38,415 bases of DNA. It comes from Entrophospora sp. SA101 (Eukaryota; Glomeromycota; Glomeromycetes; Entrophosporales; Entrophosporaceae). Positions 29,443 through 38,415 of this stretch are shown here, in pieces. Made by a program: the position numbers and the translations under genes. Every line of letters starts with the position of its first letter. Position 1 is the first letter of the stretch. The notes under the pieces were generated by a model that was given only the letters and a program-made list of their open reading frames with translations, had not been told where the DNA came from and searched no databases. The DNA lies in the NCBI GenBank assembly GCA_958430865.1, contig CAUDNR010002824.1:32642-71056 (forward strand). The letters are read 5' to 3'.

Positions 29443-30911
29443 ATGTCACATGTTAAACTATTATCATTGTTATCACCAGAAAGAAAGGATTTTGTATATA
29501 AATTTATAGTAAAATGTCTAATAATGCAATGGTCAATTCCAACAAAGTAAATAGAAAAGGTTATTTTTTTTCATTGGTCAAAGAAAACAAAGAAATTTCT
29601 GAAAGTGAAAAGGAATTTTGCAAGGAAAAGTTTATATATGTGTTTGAGTTAAATGCTGCAAGAAATAAAAGGGGTAAACCAAAAGAATGCAACAAGTGTA
29701 AACTGACAAGATACTCAGATAGATCCTGTGAGGGTTGTATTAGTTTATAATTACAGAGCCTTTTTACCATTTGGACATCTGGAAATAACATAATTGATGA
29801 TTTTATTCAACAATGTTAAATGAAATCATCTTTGCAAACTTATATTATGGAATTGATACCTTTTGAGCAATTTGAAGATGTAACAAAGGTAGATTTTTAC
29901 TGCTACATGGACAAGAGGAAGAACAATTGATTACAATGAAAATAAAAAGGAATTTAGTTATTTAAATGGGCAAAATGTAGTATTAAAAAGTTTAAATGAT
30001 TCAAGTAATTCAGGAAAAGACTTTTTTGATGAGGTTGGTAATTGTCATTTAAAACAAAATAAACAACACTGTATTATATAATACTAATTGATTTTATATT
30101 TATTTTCAGGCAATGAATTATTTTAAATTTAAATCAGGGTTGATTGTTAAGTGCTTTGGTATAACTAAATTCCCAGATAATGGAAATTATGCAATTGTTT
30201 CAAATTATTTATCAAAAGGAAATTTAAGGGGTTATTTGCAAAAAAATTTAAATTTAACATTATTACAATCTTTTATTATTTATGCAATGCATTAGATGAT
30301 ATACATCAAAAAGATTTAATTCATTGTGATTTACATAGTGGCAATATACTTGTAGAAGGAGGTAATTGTTATATTAGAGATTTGGGATTATGTGGACCAG
30401 TTAATGAAAAATCATCAAATAAAGTCTATGGAATTGTATCATATGTTGCACCTGAGATACTTAAAGGTAAAAAGAATCAGATATTTATAGTGTTGGGATG
30501 TTAATGTGGGAAATATTTGCAGGTCATCCACCATTTGATGATAGAGCTCACAATCATAATTTGATTTTTGATATATGTGCAGAATGTTTACGACCACTAA
30601 TATTACCTGGAATGCCTGAAGATTATGTGCAAATGATGCAGAGGTGTTGGGATGTGGATCCTTCAAAAAGACCAACTAGTAGAGGGCTGCTTGAGTTTGC
30701 TTATAATAAATATATTGAAACTATTAATAATAATGATAATAATAGCAATAATACTACTACTGGTTGTAATGGTCAAGTCTACAAATCACATCCAGATGCA
30801 TATCATATAAGTAGATCCTTAGATGAAGAGATTACTAAATCTAAAAGCTTGAAAATTTATACAAGTAATGATAGTTTGTTAAATAATCTTGATTTTAACC
30901 CTTTTCTCTAA
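29443..30911 (+). pseudogene. Tyrosine-kinase-like protein kinase pseudogene (D2 copy)
   Basis: Identical to 3729-5197, with the same stops, the HCD catalytic loop, DLG, and the open C-lobe frame at 30498-30911 ending in an Asn-rich tail. Confidence 0.85.
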
Positions 30912-31250
30912 AATGTCAACGAAGGTAAATAAAATTTTCATTATCAATTAATTGAAATTATTACCAATATTAATTAATCAATTAATAAACATTAAATTCT
31001 AGTATCAATAGTAAAAGAAAGGATTGATTTAATCTCCATTATAATTTATTCATTTTTATTTTATCCTTATTTTGTTTCTTAAAGCTAAATTATAATAATG
31101 CTTTGAAATAATACAACCATGGCTTAACTTTTATCAGTTAATTCACAATAATTTGATGCTTGTCAATTAATTAGTTTACAAATTTACTTTGGTGCACCTA
31201 CATGAGTCTGTGAGCACTTAATGGTGCCATATAACTATAACTAAATAATG

Positions 31251-31400
31251 ATGGCCCTTTTGCAATGCTATAAAGGTGTATTCTTATCCAGTGAAATTGT
31301 TAGAATATTTGCACACCTACTGGAGCAACATATGCTTTCCAGGAGAAATATCTGTGTACCTAAGGCAATTGAAGTGGATGGTAAACTTTGTATTCAATGA
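31251..31400 (+). CDS. Small unrecognised reading frame, 49 aa (D2 copy)
   Basis: Same as 5537-5686. Confidence 0.2.
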   Translation: MALLQCYKGVFLSSEIVRIFAHLLEQHMLSRRNICVPKAIEVDGKLCIQ

Positions 31401-31903
31401 AAAAGCATTTTGCAAGGGGAATTGAGTTCTTGTAGCATATGATTCATAATAGATAAATAAAAGAAAATAGCCTTTATTTACAAGGCAACAAAAAAAACTT
31501 TTATAAAATATTTGTTTTTAAGTATATAAATTGTTCATTATTTTTTACAAAAGCAAAAAAAAGTGAATCTTTACAATTATTTTTGTAATCACTCAAATCT
31601 TTTGCAGAAACATTTTTAAATTATGTAAAAATTGTTTGTAACATTGCCGATACTGTTTTGTCTTTGAGTAGTCAATTAGAATATATGTCAAATATTTTTA
31701 AATATTCAAAAACATTGAACAAATTTATTTTTATAAAATTTTTATTATATATTTACTGATACTAAAATAAAATAAAATATAAAGCAATAAATTATAAATG
31801 CTTGAAAATAATAACAACAACAACAATAATAAGATGCATTGTGATAGGCCACTTTAATTACAAGGAATGGTTTATTCTAATTTAAGTAAAATATCATTAA
31901 TAA

Positions 31904-32014
31904 AAAACAATAAATCAAATAATTGTTACTAATAATTGAAGAAGATTTGTAAAATTCAATAATCTACTTGTATAAACAGGATTTGGATGAATGGTTGCTA
32001 TAATTGTTGAAAGA
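31904..32014 (-). pseudogene. Kinase-type C-terminal tail remnant (D2 copy)
   Basis: Same as 6190-6300. Confidence 0.45.
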
Positions 32015-33385
32015 TTAAAAGGTTTTTTCACTGATTATTAAAAACCCTAAATCTTGATATTTTTCTAATATTTTTCTTTCATTGCTTTCTAAACAATTTT
32101 CATAACTATATTCATCAAATCTTATTACTAAGGGTTTGGGTCCTTTCCAATTCTTCATTAGAATATCCAAAGAATGGTTGCTAACATTATAAACCTTACA
32201 AGTAAAAGTTATTGATTTTAAGTTTTTTGGTAATGTTTCATTTAATATTGTCAATATTTTATCAAAATCTAATATATCAAAATCATCAAATATAATACTT
32301 TTTAATTTAATACAATTATTAAGTACTTCCATTAATTCCTGGTCCAATTCATCCTCGTATATTATAGATAAATCTTCTAAATTTTTACAATATTGTGCAA
32401 TTGATTGAAATAATTTTTCCAATCCATCTGTACAACCACCAACAACATTCAGATTTTTAAGATTTTTTCCATTGATATTAATAAAATCAGACAAGTCTGA
32501 CATATATGGTTGAGAAGTAATATATAACTCTAAAGATTCAATATTTGGTAGTGAAATATTTTTCAAACTTATTATTTTTCTATAAGCATGAATTGTTAAT
32601 TCTAAAGTTTTTAAATTTTTAAAAGTTGGTAACAAGAAATTGTCAAAATTATCTTCATTGCCATGAGATTCATAAAAAATTATTGATTGTGAATGTGTTA
32701 ATATTGCTTTCCTTAATTCATCTGGTAACATTGGTGATGTAATAGATAAATATTTAATTTGCTCTTGTGCTTTAATTAGCTGTGTTAAATTATATAAATT
32801 ATATATATTTTTGACCTTACTATCATAATATATTCTTAATGATTGAATATTTTTACAAATATTTGCTAATTTATCAAAAAATTCACCACTATCAGAACTC
32901 TTACAATATATTTCATAAAGATTCTGAAAACAATTATCAAATCTATGATGATTAATTAATAAATTACAATCTATATAATGAGAACTAAACTTTTTAATAC
33001 CTGCTGAATGATCTAAGATAAAATTTTCTAATTTATTTTGTAAAATTTGCTTTAATTCTCTATTTTTTATCAGGTAATAAAAATCACAATACTTGGAAAA
33101 TATAGTACAAAATCTAGCATAATTGTATAATGGTGGTTTCTCCAATAGTTCAAATGTCAATTCAATGCAATTTCTAGTTAAGAAATCCCTATCTTCTTCT
33201 AATATACAATTAATTAATATTTTGGTGCTGTCTTTACAAACAAATGGATTCTTCCATAAAGTTGCAATATTTATATTGTGCCATTGTTTGTTGACAAGAA
33301 TACAAGAATATAATTCTTGGCAATCATCAATATATTCAAATATTTCAGTCAGAAGTTCATGTGGCAAAATATTTATTTCAATCAT
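32015..33385 (-). CDS. F-box/leucine-rich repeat protein, 456 aa (D2 copy)
   Basis: Product identical to that of 6301-7671: F-box MIEINILPHELLTEIFEYI, leucine-rich repeats, end SEKTF. If both copies are real, the cell carries two identical genes, which increases dosage without changing specificity. Confidence 0.88.
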   Translation of the reverse strand: MIEINILPHELLTEIFEYIDDCQELYSCILVNKQWHNINIATLWKNPFVCKDSTKILINCILEEDRDFLTRNCIELTFELLEKPPLYNYARFCTIFSKYCDFYYLIKNRELKQILQNKLENFILDHSAGIKKFSSHYIDCNLLINHHRFDNCFQNLYEIYCKSSDSGEFFDKLANICKNIQSLRIYYDSKVKNIYNLYNLTQLIKAQEQIKYLSITSPMLPDELRKAILTHSQSIIFYESHGNEDNFDNFLLPTFKNLKTLELTIHAYRKIISLKNISLPNIESLELYITSQPYMSDLSDFININGKNLKNLNVVGGCTDGLEKLFQSIAQYCKNLEDLSIIYEDELDQELMEVLNNCIKLKSIIFDDFDILDFDKILTILNETLPKNLKSITFTCKVYNVSNHSLDILMKNWKGPKPLVIRFDEYSYENCLESNERKILEKYQDLGFLIISEKTF

Positions 33386-33795
33386 TTTTTTTTTTAAAAA
33401 TAATGTTTGTTGCACAAATGTAAATGAAAAAAAAATTTACTTATTCAATAAAAATAAATTTATTTTTGAAAAACAAAAAGGCAGATTTATTGTGCCAGTA
33501 ATTGATGACCAACTAATTGATAATTTATATGCGAGGAATTAAAATGATAATATATTAAATATATATAAGCATGAGTGAATATTATTTAATTAAGTTGAGG
33601 TAATTAATTATTTATATGATTAGATATTGGAAATGTTACCTTCAGAATCAAAAAGGCTCCAACTCTTTTTATAAGAAAATATTAATTAGTAATCATCAAG
33701 ATTGTAATTTATATTTGAAAACTTCTCACCACTAATCACCTTTAACATTAAATTAATGCTAATGTTTACCAATTGTTCTTTTTTTCTGGCTCTTA

Positions 33796-34354
33796 GACAC
33801 AGCTGTTGTAAATTCATTTATTGTTTGTAAAAAGTTAGAAATTTCTCAAGAACATAAAAAGTTTAGAATGCAAATAGTTAAAGAATTGATTAAGGAAGCA
33901 ATTCAAAACCCATTAAAAAGAAATACTCATAATGGAGAAGATGGAGAGACATCTGAAAAGAAAAGTGACAATAAAAGATACCGTGTTTCTGACATTTTTG
34001 AATTACCAGCAACTAGATTAATTGGTAATGATCATTTTCCTGAATACTGTGAAGAATGAAACTACTGCTAGTGGTGCAGGTATGATTTTTTAAAAAAAGA
34101 TGCACCAAAACCCTCCACAAAGTCAAATTTGGTGTTCTAAATGTAATGTAGTATTATGTTGCAGCAACAAATGCCCAAGTTGTTTTAAAAACTATCATTC
34201 TGTACAAGAATTTTTTTTTTATTTGTTTTTAGTTATTTTATATAAAATAATAGTAGTTATTTTTGTAAATATTATAAATATATATTTTTTTTGTTCACAG
34301 GCAAATCCACATTTTCCACAATTGTTTGTGCAATACCAGTTTTCTGACCTTAAT
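33796..34354 (+). pseudogene. PiggyBac-type transposase C-terminal relic (D2 copy)
   Basis: Identical to 8082-8640: DTAVVNSF, FPEYCEE, QIWCSKCN and the intron-like GTACAAG...CACAG. Confidence 0.7.
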
Positions 34355-34433
34355 TAAAGATTATCACAAGGCGTGAGGTTAAAAAAAATTTTTTATTTAA
34401 ACATTAAATTTTCAAAAAAAACCCTGCCATGAT

Positions 34434-35817
34434 CTACATTGAAGGAATAATAAAATTAAAAAACCCTAAATCTTTATACTTTTCTAATATTTTTCTATCA
34501 TCACTTTTTAGAAAATTATCATGCCTATATTCTCCAAATTTTATTACTAAAGGTTTGGGTCCTTTCCAATTCTTCATTAGGATATCCAAAGAATGGTTAC
34601 TAACATTATAAACCTTACAAGTGAAAATTATTGACTTTAAGTTTTCTGATAATGTTTCATTTAATACTGTCAATACTTTATCAAAATCTATCTCACCATT
34701 ATAAATATTATTAGATATAATACTTTTTAATTTAATGCAATTATTAAGTGCTTCCATTAATTCCTGGTCTAATTTATCCTTATATATTATAGATAAATCT
34801 TCTAAATTTTTACAATGTTGTGCAATTGATTGAAATATCTTTCTCAATAATCCATCATTGTAACCACCAACAATATTCAGATTTTTAAGATTTTTTCCAT
34901 TGATATTAATAAAATCAGACAAGTCTGATATATATGGGTGATAAGTAATCTCTACCTTCACAGATTCAATATTTGGCAGTGAAATATTTTTCAAATTTAT
35001 CATATTGCTATCAGAATAAATTGATAATTCTAAAGTCTTTAAGTTTTTAAGAGTTGGTAATAAGAAACTATTAAAATTATTTCTGGCATGAGATTCATAA
35101 AAAATTATTGATTGTGAATGTGTTAATATTGCTTTCCTTAATTCATCTGGCAACTTTGGTGATGTAATAGATAAATATTTAATTTGCTTTTGTGCTTTAA
35201 TTAGCTGTGCTAAATTATATAAATTATATATATTTTTGACCTTACTATCATAATATATTCTTAATGATTGAATATTTTTACAAATATTTGCTAATTTATC
35301 AAAAAATTCACCACTATCAGAACTCTTACAATATATTTCATAAAGATTCTGAAAACAATTATCAAATCTATGATGATTAATTAATAAATTACAAATCTAT
35401 ATAATGAGAACTAAACTTTTTAATACCTGCTGAATGATCTAAAATAAAATTTTCTAATTTATTTTGTAAAATTCGATTTAATTTTCTATTTTTTACCAGG
35501 TAATAAAAAGTATGACGACACTTGATAAATATAGTACAAAATTTAGCATAATTGTATAATGGTGGTTTCTCCAATAGTTCAAAAGTTAATACAAAGCAAT
35601 TTCTAGTTAAGAAATCCTTATCTTCTTCTAACATACAATTAATTAATATTTTGATGTTGTTTTTACAAACAAATGGATCCTTCCATAAAGTTGGAATATT
35701 TATATTGTGCCATTGTTTGTTGACAAGAATACAAGAATACAATGCTTGGTGATCATTTTCAATATATGTGAATATTTCAGTCAGAAGTTCAAATGGCAAA
35801 CTATATATTTCAAACAT
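34434..35817 (-). pseudogene. Chimeric F-box/leucine-rich repeat gene with the same frameshift
   Basis: Codons downstream of 35739 are identical to the D1 copy at 8720-10025, including the extra A that breaks the frame at 35389. The first 26 or so residues come from a different paralog: MFEIYSLPFELLTEIFTYI and ENDHQALYSC, against MIEINSLPHELLAEIFEYI and EDDYQALYSC in D1. The upstream sequence also differs. The duplication edge thus lies inside the F-box itself, where paralogs are most alike, as expected from recombination between F-box genes, or from assembly switching between paralogs. Not expected to make a full-length protein unless the frameshift is an error. Confidence 0.85.
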
Positions 35818-35886
35818 TTTTTTAAAAAGTAAGTTTGTCACACAATGTAAATGAAAATTTTTTTTTATTTATTCAATTAATTGACC

Positions 35887-35930
<44 letters not shown>
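35887..35930. repeat. (AAT)n microsatellite
   Basis: About 14 uninterrupted AAT/ATA units upstream of the chimeric F-box gene. Similar but impure AAT/AGT tracts occur at about 15615-15650 and 16964-17055. Confidence 0.9.
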
Positions 35931-35933
<3 letters not shown>

Positions 35934-36131
35934 TAAAATGTAAAAAAACGTTTTTTGAATCTCGGTCTCGAAAATATACCAACATGTTGGTGACAAGTCT
36001 TTGGCGATCTGGGATCTGATGTAAAGGTTCCAAGGAAATGCCATAAGTTTTTGGTCATTTTGAACAGTCCAAAATGTCAGGGCAAGACGAAAACCTAAAG
36101 GTAGACAGTGAAAAAATATCTAAAGTGAAAC
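35931..36131. other. Intergenic, no feature seen
   Basis: Somewhat GC-richer patch (CAACATGTTGGTGAC, GGATCTGATGTAAAGG) with no gene recognised. Confidence 0.3.
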
Positions 36132-36291
36132 ACGATTTCCTTTCGGTCAAGTATCTGCTTCGCTTAACCCTGAAGTTTTGAACGAAAATAAATAAATTTT
36201 TCGGTTGCCAAATAAATAGCAATGGGAATTCGCATGATGCAGCAATGTAAAAGTAATTGCAACCATTTATCATTTTCGGAAACGAAAGTAT
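36132..36291. promoter_or_regulatory. Conserved block upstream of the diverged kinase gene
   Basis: Diverged counterpart of 3290-3450. ACGATTTCCTTTCGGTCAAG and TTTTTCGGTTGCCAAATA are kept exactly, with many changes between. It lies about 380-540 bp before the kinase start. Confidence 0.45.
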
Positions 36292-36673
36292 TTTTCAATT
36301 AATATATATACAAGCCAATGTAGCAAAAAAAATTAAAAAATTAAAAAATGACTCATTACCCTTTGATTTTGATCTTACCTTCCCCAACAATTCAGTTTAA
36401 TAAAGTTGAGCAACAAAATTTTTAGAAGATTTATGATTCGCTATTACTGTAACTGCACTGAATTTTCCATTTCAAGTCTTTGAATATTTCCTGTGCAATT
36501 AAACATTTCAAATTTGGGTAAAATTGTTAGATTAGGAAAAAAATCTAGGAAGGAACCATAACACGTCAACCTTTTCTTCTTTTATATATGTTAAAAAAGA
36601 AAAAGGAAATAATGTTATACTCTGAAAAACCCCCCATTATATTCATTAGGACATCAAGTAAATTTTTTATATA

Positions 36674-37549
36674 ATGTCATTATTATCATCAGAAAGAGAG
36701 AAATCTGTATTTAAAATTTATAATGAAATGTATAATAGTGCTTTTGTTAACTCTGATAGAGAAAGTAAAAAAGATTATTTTTTTTTCATTAATCAAGGAA
36801 AACAAGAAACTTTCTGAAAATGAAAAAGAACTTTGTAATGAAAGGTTTATTTATGAGTTGGAATTAAGAACAGCAATAGATAAATTGGGAAAACTAAAAG
36901 AATGTAACAAATGCAAATTGTCAAGATACTCTGATAGATTCTGTGAAAGTTGTATTCGTTTACAATTACAGAGTCTTTTCACCACTTGGACATCTGGAAA
37001 CAACATATTTGATAATTTTATTCAACAATCTCAAATGAAATTATCTTTGCCAGGATATATTTTAGAATGGATACCTTTTGAGCAGTTTGAAAAAGTAACA
37101 AATTTAACTGAAGGTGGATTAGTTCAATTTATACTGTTGCACAGACAAGAAGACAAATAGTTGATTATAATGTGAATAACAAAGAATTTGGTTATTTGGG
37201 AGAGCAATATGTAGTATTAAAAAGTTTAAACGATTCAAGTAATCCAGGAAAATGCTTTTTTGATGAGGTCATTTAAAACCAAAATAAATGACACTGTATT
37301 ATATAATACTAATTTATTCTATATTTAATTACAGGCAATGAATTATTGTAAAATTAAATCACAAATGATTGTTCCTTTCTTTTGTATAACTAAACTCCCA
37401 GTTAATGGAAATTATGCAATGATTTTAAATCATTTACCAGAAGGAAATTTAAGGGATTATTTGAAAAAAATCATTTAAATTTAACATTAAAAGATAGAAT
37501 TACAATCTTTGATTGTTTATGTGATGCATTAAATGATATTGGTGTTACC
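36674..37549 (+). pseudogene. Protein kinase, N-terminal part, truncated and frameshifted
   Basis: Diverged paralog of the kinase at 3729. Starts MSLLSSEREKSVFKIYNEMY at 36674, then NSAFVNSDRESKKDYFF. An extra T in a T-run near 36785 shifts the frame. After it SLIKENKKLSENEKELC, the Cys block ECNKCKLSRYSDRFCESC, LEWIPFEQFEKVTNLTEGGL (start of the kinase domain and glycine loop), a second shift near 37130, and VVLKSLNDSSNPGKCFF with the beta-3 Lys follow. An intron with donor at about 37268 and acceptor ATTACAG at 37335 leads to AMNYCKIKSQMIVPF and NYAMILNHLPEGNLRDYL. Homology stops after CDALNDI, before the catalytic loop. Unlike the D1 copy, it reads through the stops after the Cys block, so it decayed independently. 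Confidence 0.8.
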
Positions 37550-37657
37550 AAGAATTTCAGGGATCAAAATTTAGTAACGTAATTATTAAAATCTTCCATT
37601 TGTTATCCTCAATATTTAGGTGATATATAGAATTACCTCTATATAAAAATAGTTAAT

Positions 37658-37897
37658 ATGAAATTAATTTATGTTAGGTATACCATGGAACCCAAGAATT
37701 ATAGCACCATTAGAAGTATTTTGAACAAGGAACAAGGTGAGAAAATTGCACCTTACATTTTTAAATTAGCAGGTACCAAATCTTTGCAAACATATTTAGA
37801 CAAAGAAAGGATTACCTATGAAATTTATCAAGAGGAAAGAAAATTTATAATTGATAAAAGAATGTTAGTACAAAACAATGAAAAACTTTTTTTGTAG
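37658..37897 (+). CDS. Unrecognised 79-aa reading frame
   Basis: ATG at 37658, TAG at 37895-37897. It reads MKLIYVRYTMEPKNYSTIRS, then KEQGEKIAPYIFKLAGTKSL and KERITYEIYQEERKFIIDKR. Charged, mostly helical and protein-like, without signal peptide or membrane segment. It follows the truncated kinase and may be an exon of whatever replaced its C-lobe. No family recognised. Confidence 0.4.
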   Translation: MKLIYVRYTMEPKNYSTIRSILNKEQGEKIAPYIFKLAGTKSLQTYLDKERITYEIYQEERKFIIDKRMLVQNNEKLFL

Positions 37898-38049
37898 AAA
37901 ACAATAAATATAGATAAATTTTTTATATAAACTAAATGAATTTCAATTAGCTGCCTTTCATTTACAGGATTGAGAAAAATATCCACGAATCATAACAAAT
38001 AGGAAAGAAAAAAGATTATGTATTTTTTTAATTGAATTATTTCTTATAT

Positions 38050-38283
38050 TTAGACTTGTATTAAAGAATTATTTACATAATTGTTTAATACCTTTTTCAT
38101 TGATTGCCATTTTGATGAGATTGCACAAGCTGATCTTCTTAAACCTAGATCATAAAGTTCTTGCTGATCTATTCTTTGACTAAAAACATGTCCCAACAAA
38201 ATAGTTATCTCATTGTGTGTCCATTGTTGACCTGATCGAACGTATAGATGCTGGTTGCAATTCTTGGTGATGGTTGCAACCAT
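38050..38283 (-). CDS. Small Myb/SANT-like protein, 77 aa
   Basis: The ATG at 38283 is the first true in-frame ATG; an in-frame stop lies further upstream. It reads MVATITKNCNQHLYVRSGQQ, then WTHNEITILLGHVFSQRIDQ and CAISSKWQSMKKVLNNYV. The spacing WTxNE...L and ...SSKWQSMKK resembles a Myb/SANT or trihelix-type DNA-binding fold, but this is judged by eye. The upstream coding and 5' region is built of GGTTGCAACCA-type palindromes (38250-38310). Confidence 0.4.
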   Translation of the reverse strand: MVATITKNCNQHLYVRSGQQWTHNEITILLGHVFSQRIDQQELYDLGLRRSACAISSKWQSMKKVLNNYVNNSLIQV

Positions 38284-38312
38284 ATTTGCGACACCTGGTT
38301 GCAACCACCTTT
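38250..38312. repeat. Short palindromic repeats TGGTTGCAACCA
   Basis: GGTTGCAAC recurs three times within about 65 bp, twice as the full palindrome GGTTGCAACCA, with CTTTGCGAC-like interludes (TATTTGCGAC, CTTTGCGACC). Distinct from the AT-rich background. Confidence 0.55.
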
Positions 38313-38415
38313 GCGACCACTTTGGTTTCCTTTTTTGGATTGTGACATGTAACACTAATCAAACGATTTGATCATATTCTTGATGATTTTTGCCACTTTC
38401 TTGAGAACTTTCACC

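Larger units (their letters stand above)
26647..35739. repeat. Segment D2: second copy of the 9,093-bp direct repeat
   Basis: Copy of 933-10025. It begins inside the MITE-like element (only its right part, to 26741, is present) and joins the topoisomerase II fragment directly. It ends inside an F-box coding sequence, after which a diverged paralogous N-terminus follows. Confidence 0.93.

Overview
The window looks like nuclear DNA of an arbuscular mycorrhizal fungus (Glomeromycota, Rhizophagus-like). The evidence is the very AT-rich background, short fungal introns, a fungal homocitrate synthase start, and expanded families of F-box/leucine-rich proteins and tyrosine-kinase-like protein kinases of the kind known from that group. 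Family names are recognised by eye, without database searches. One 10-N gap (25534-25543) shows this is a scaffold.

Layout. 1-432 (-): 5' end of homocitrate synthase with one intron. 685-1027: a 343-bp MITE-like element. 933-10025: segment D1, holding a cytochrome P450 remnant, a GATA-finger-like relic, a kinase pseudogene, an intact F-box gene, a piggyBac transposase relic and a frameshifted F-box gene. 10026-11107: repeats and little else. About 11108-15452 and 17928-22782: two arms of a 4.3-kb inverted duplication, each with an intact F-box gene, a divergent small broken gene and a decayed downstream block. The 2.5-kb spacer between the arms holds a kinase N-lobe relic and two MITEs. 22836-23160: kinase C-lobe relic. 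23499-25243 (-): two unrecognised spliced genes, one a type II membrane protein. 25544-26150: a more GC-rich island after the gap. 26383-26646: DNA topoisomerase II fragment. 26647-35739: segment D2, the same 9,093 bp as D1 with a constant offset of 25,714 and no difference wherever compared. 35740-38415: start of a chimeric F-box gene, an (AAT)n tract, a second diverged kinase gene truncated after its N-lobe, and two small unrecognised genes.

The main story is structural. F-box genes and kinase pieces sit in nested duplications: a perfect 9.1-kb direct repeat whose right edge falls inside an F-box reading frame and whose left edge falls inside a MITE, plus an older 4.3-kb inverted repeat. 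Of six F-box copies four are open (two of these are the identical D1/D2 pair) and two share the same one-base frameshift. Nearly all kinase, P450 and transposase sequence is decayed. No defence operon, CRISPR array, rRNA or convincing tRNA was seen. The 9.1-kb repeat may be a real recent segmental duplication or an assembly artefact from two haplotypes; the sequence alone cannot decide.
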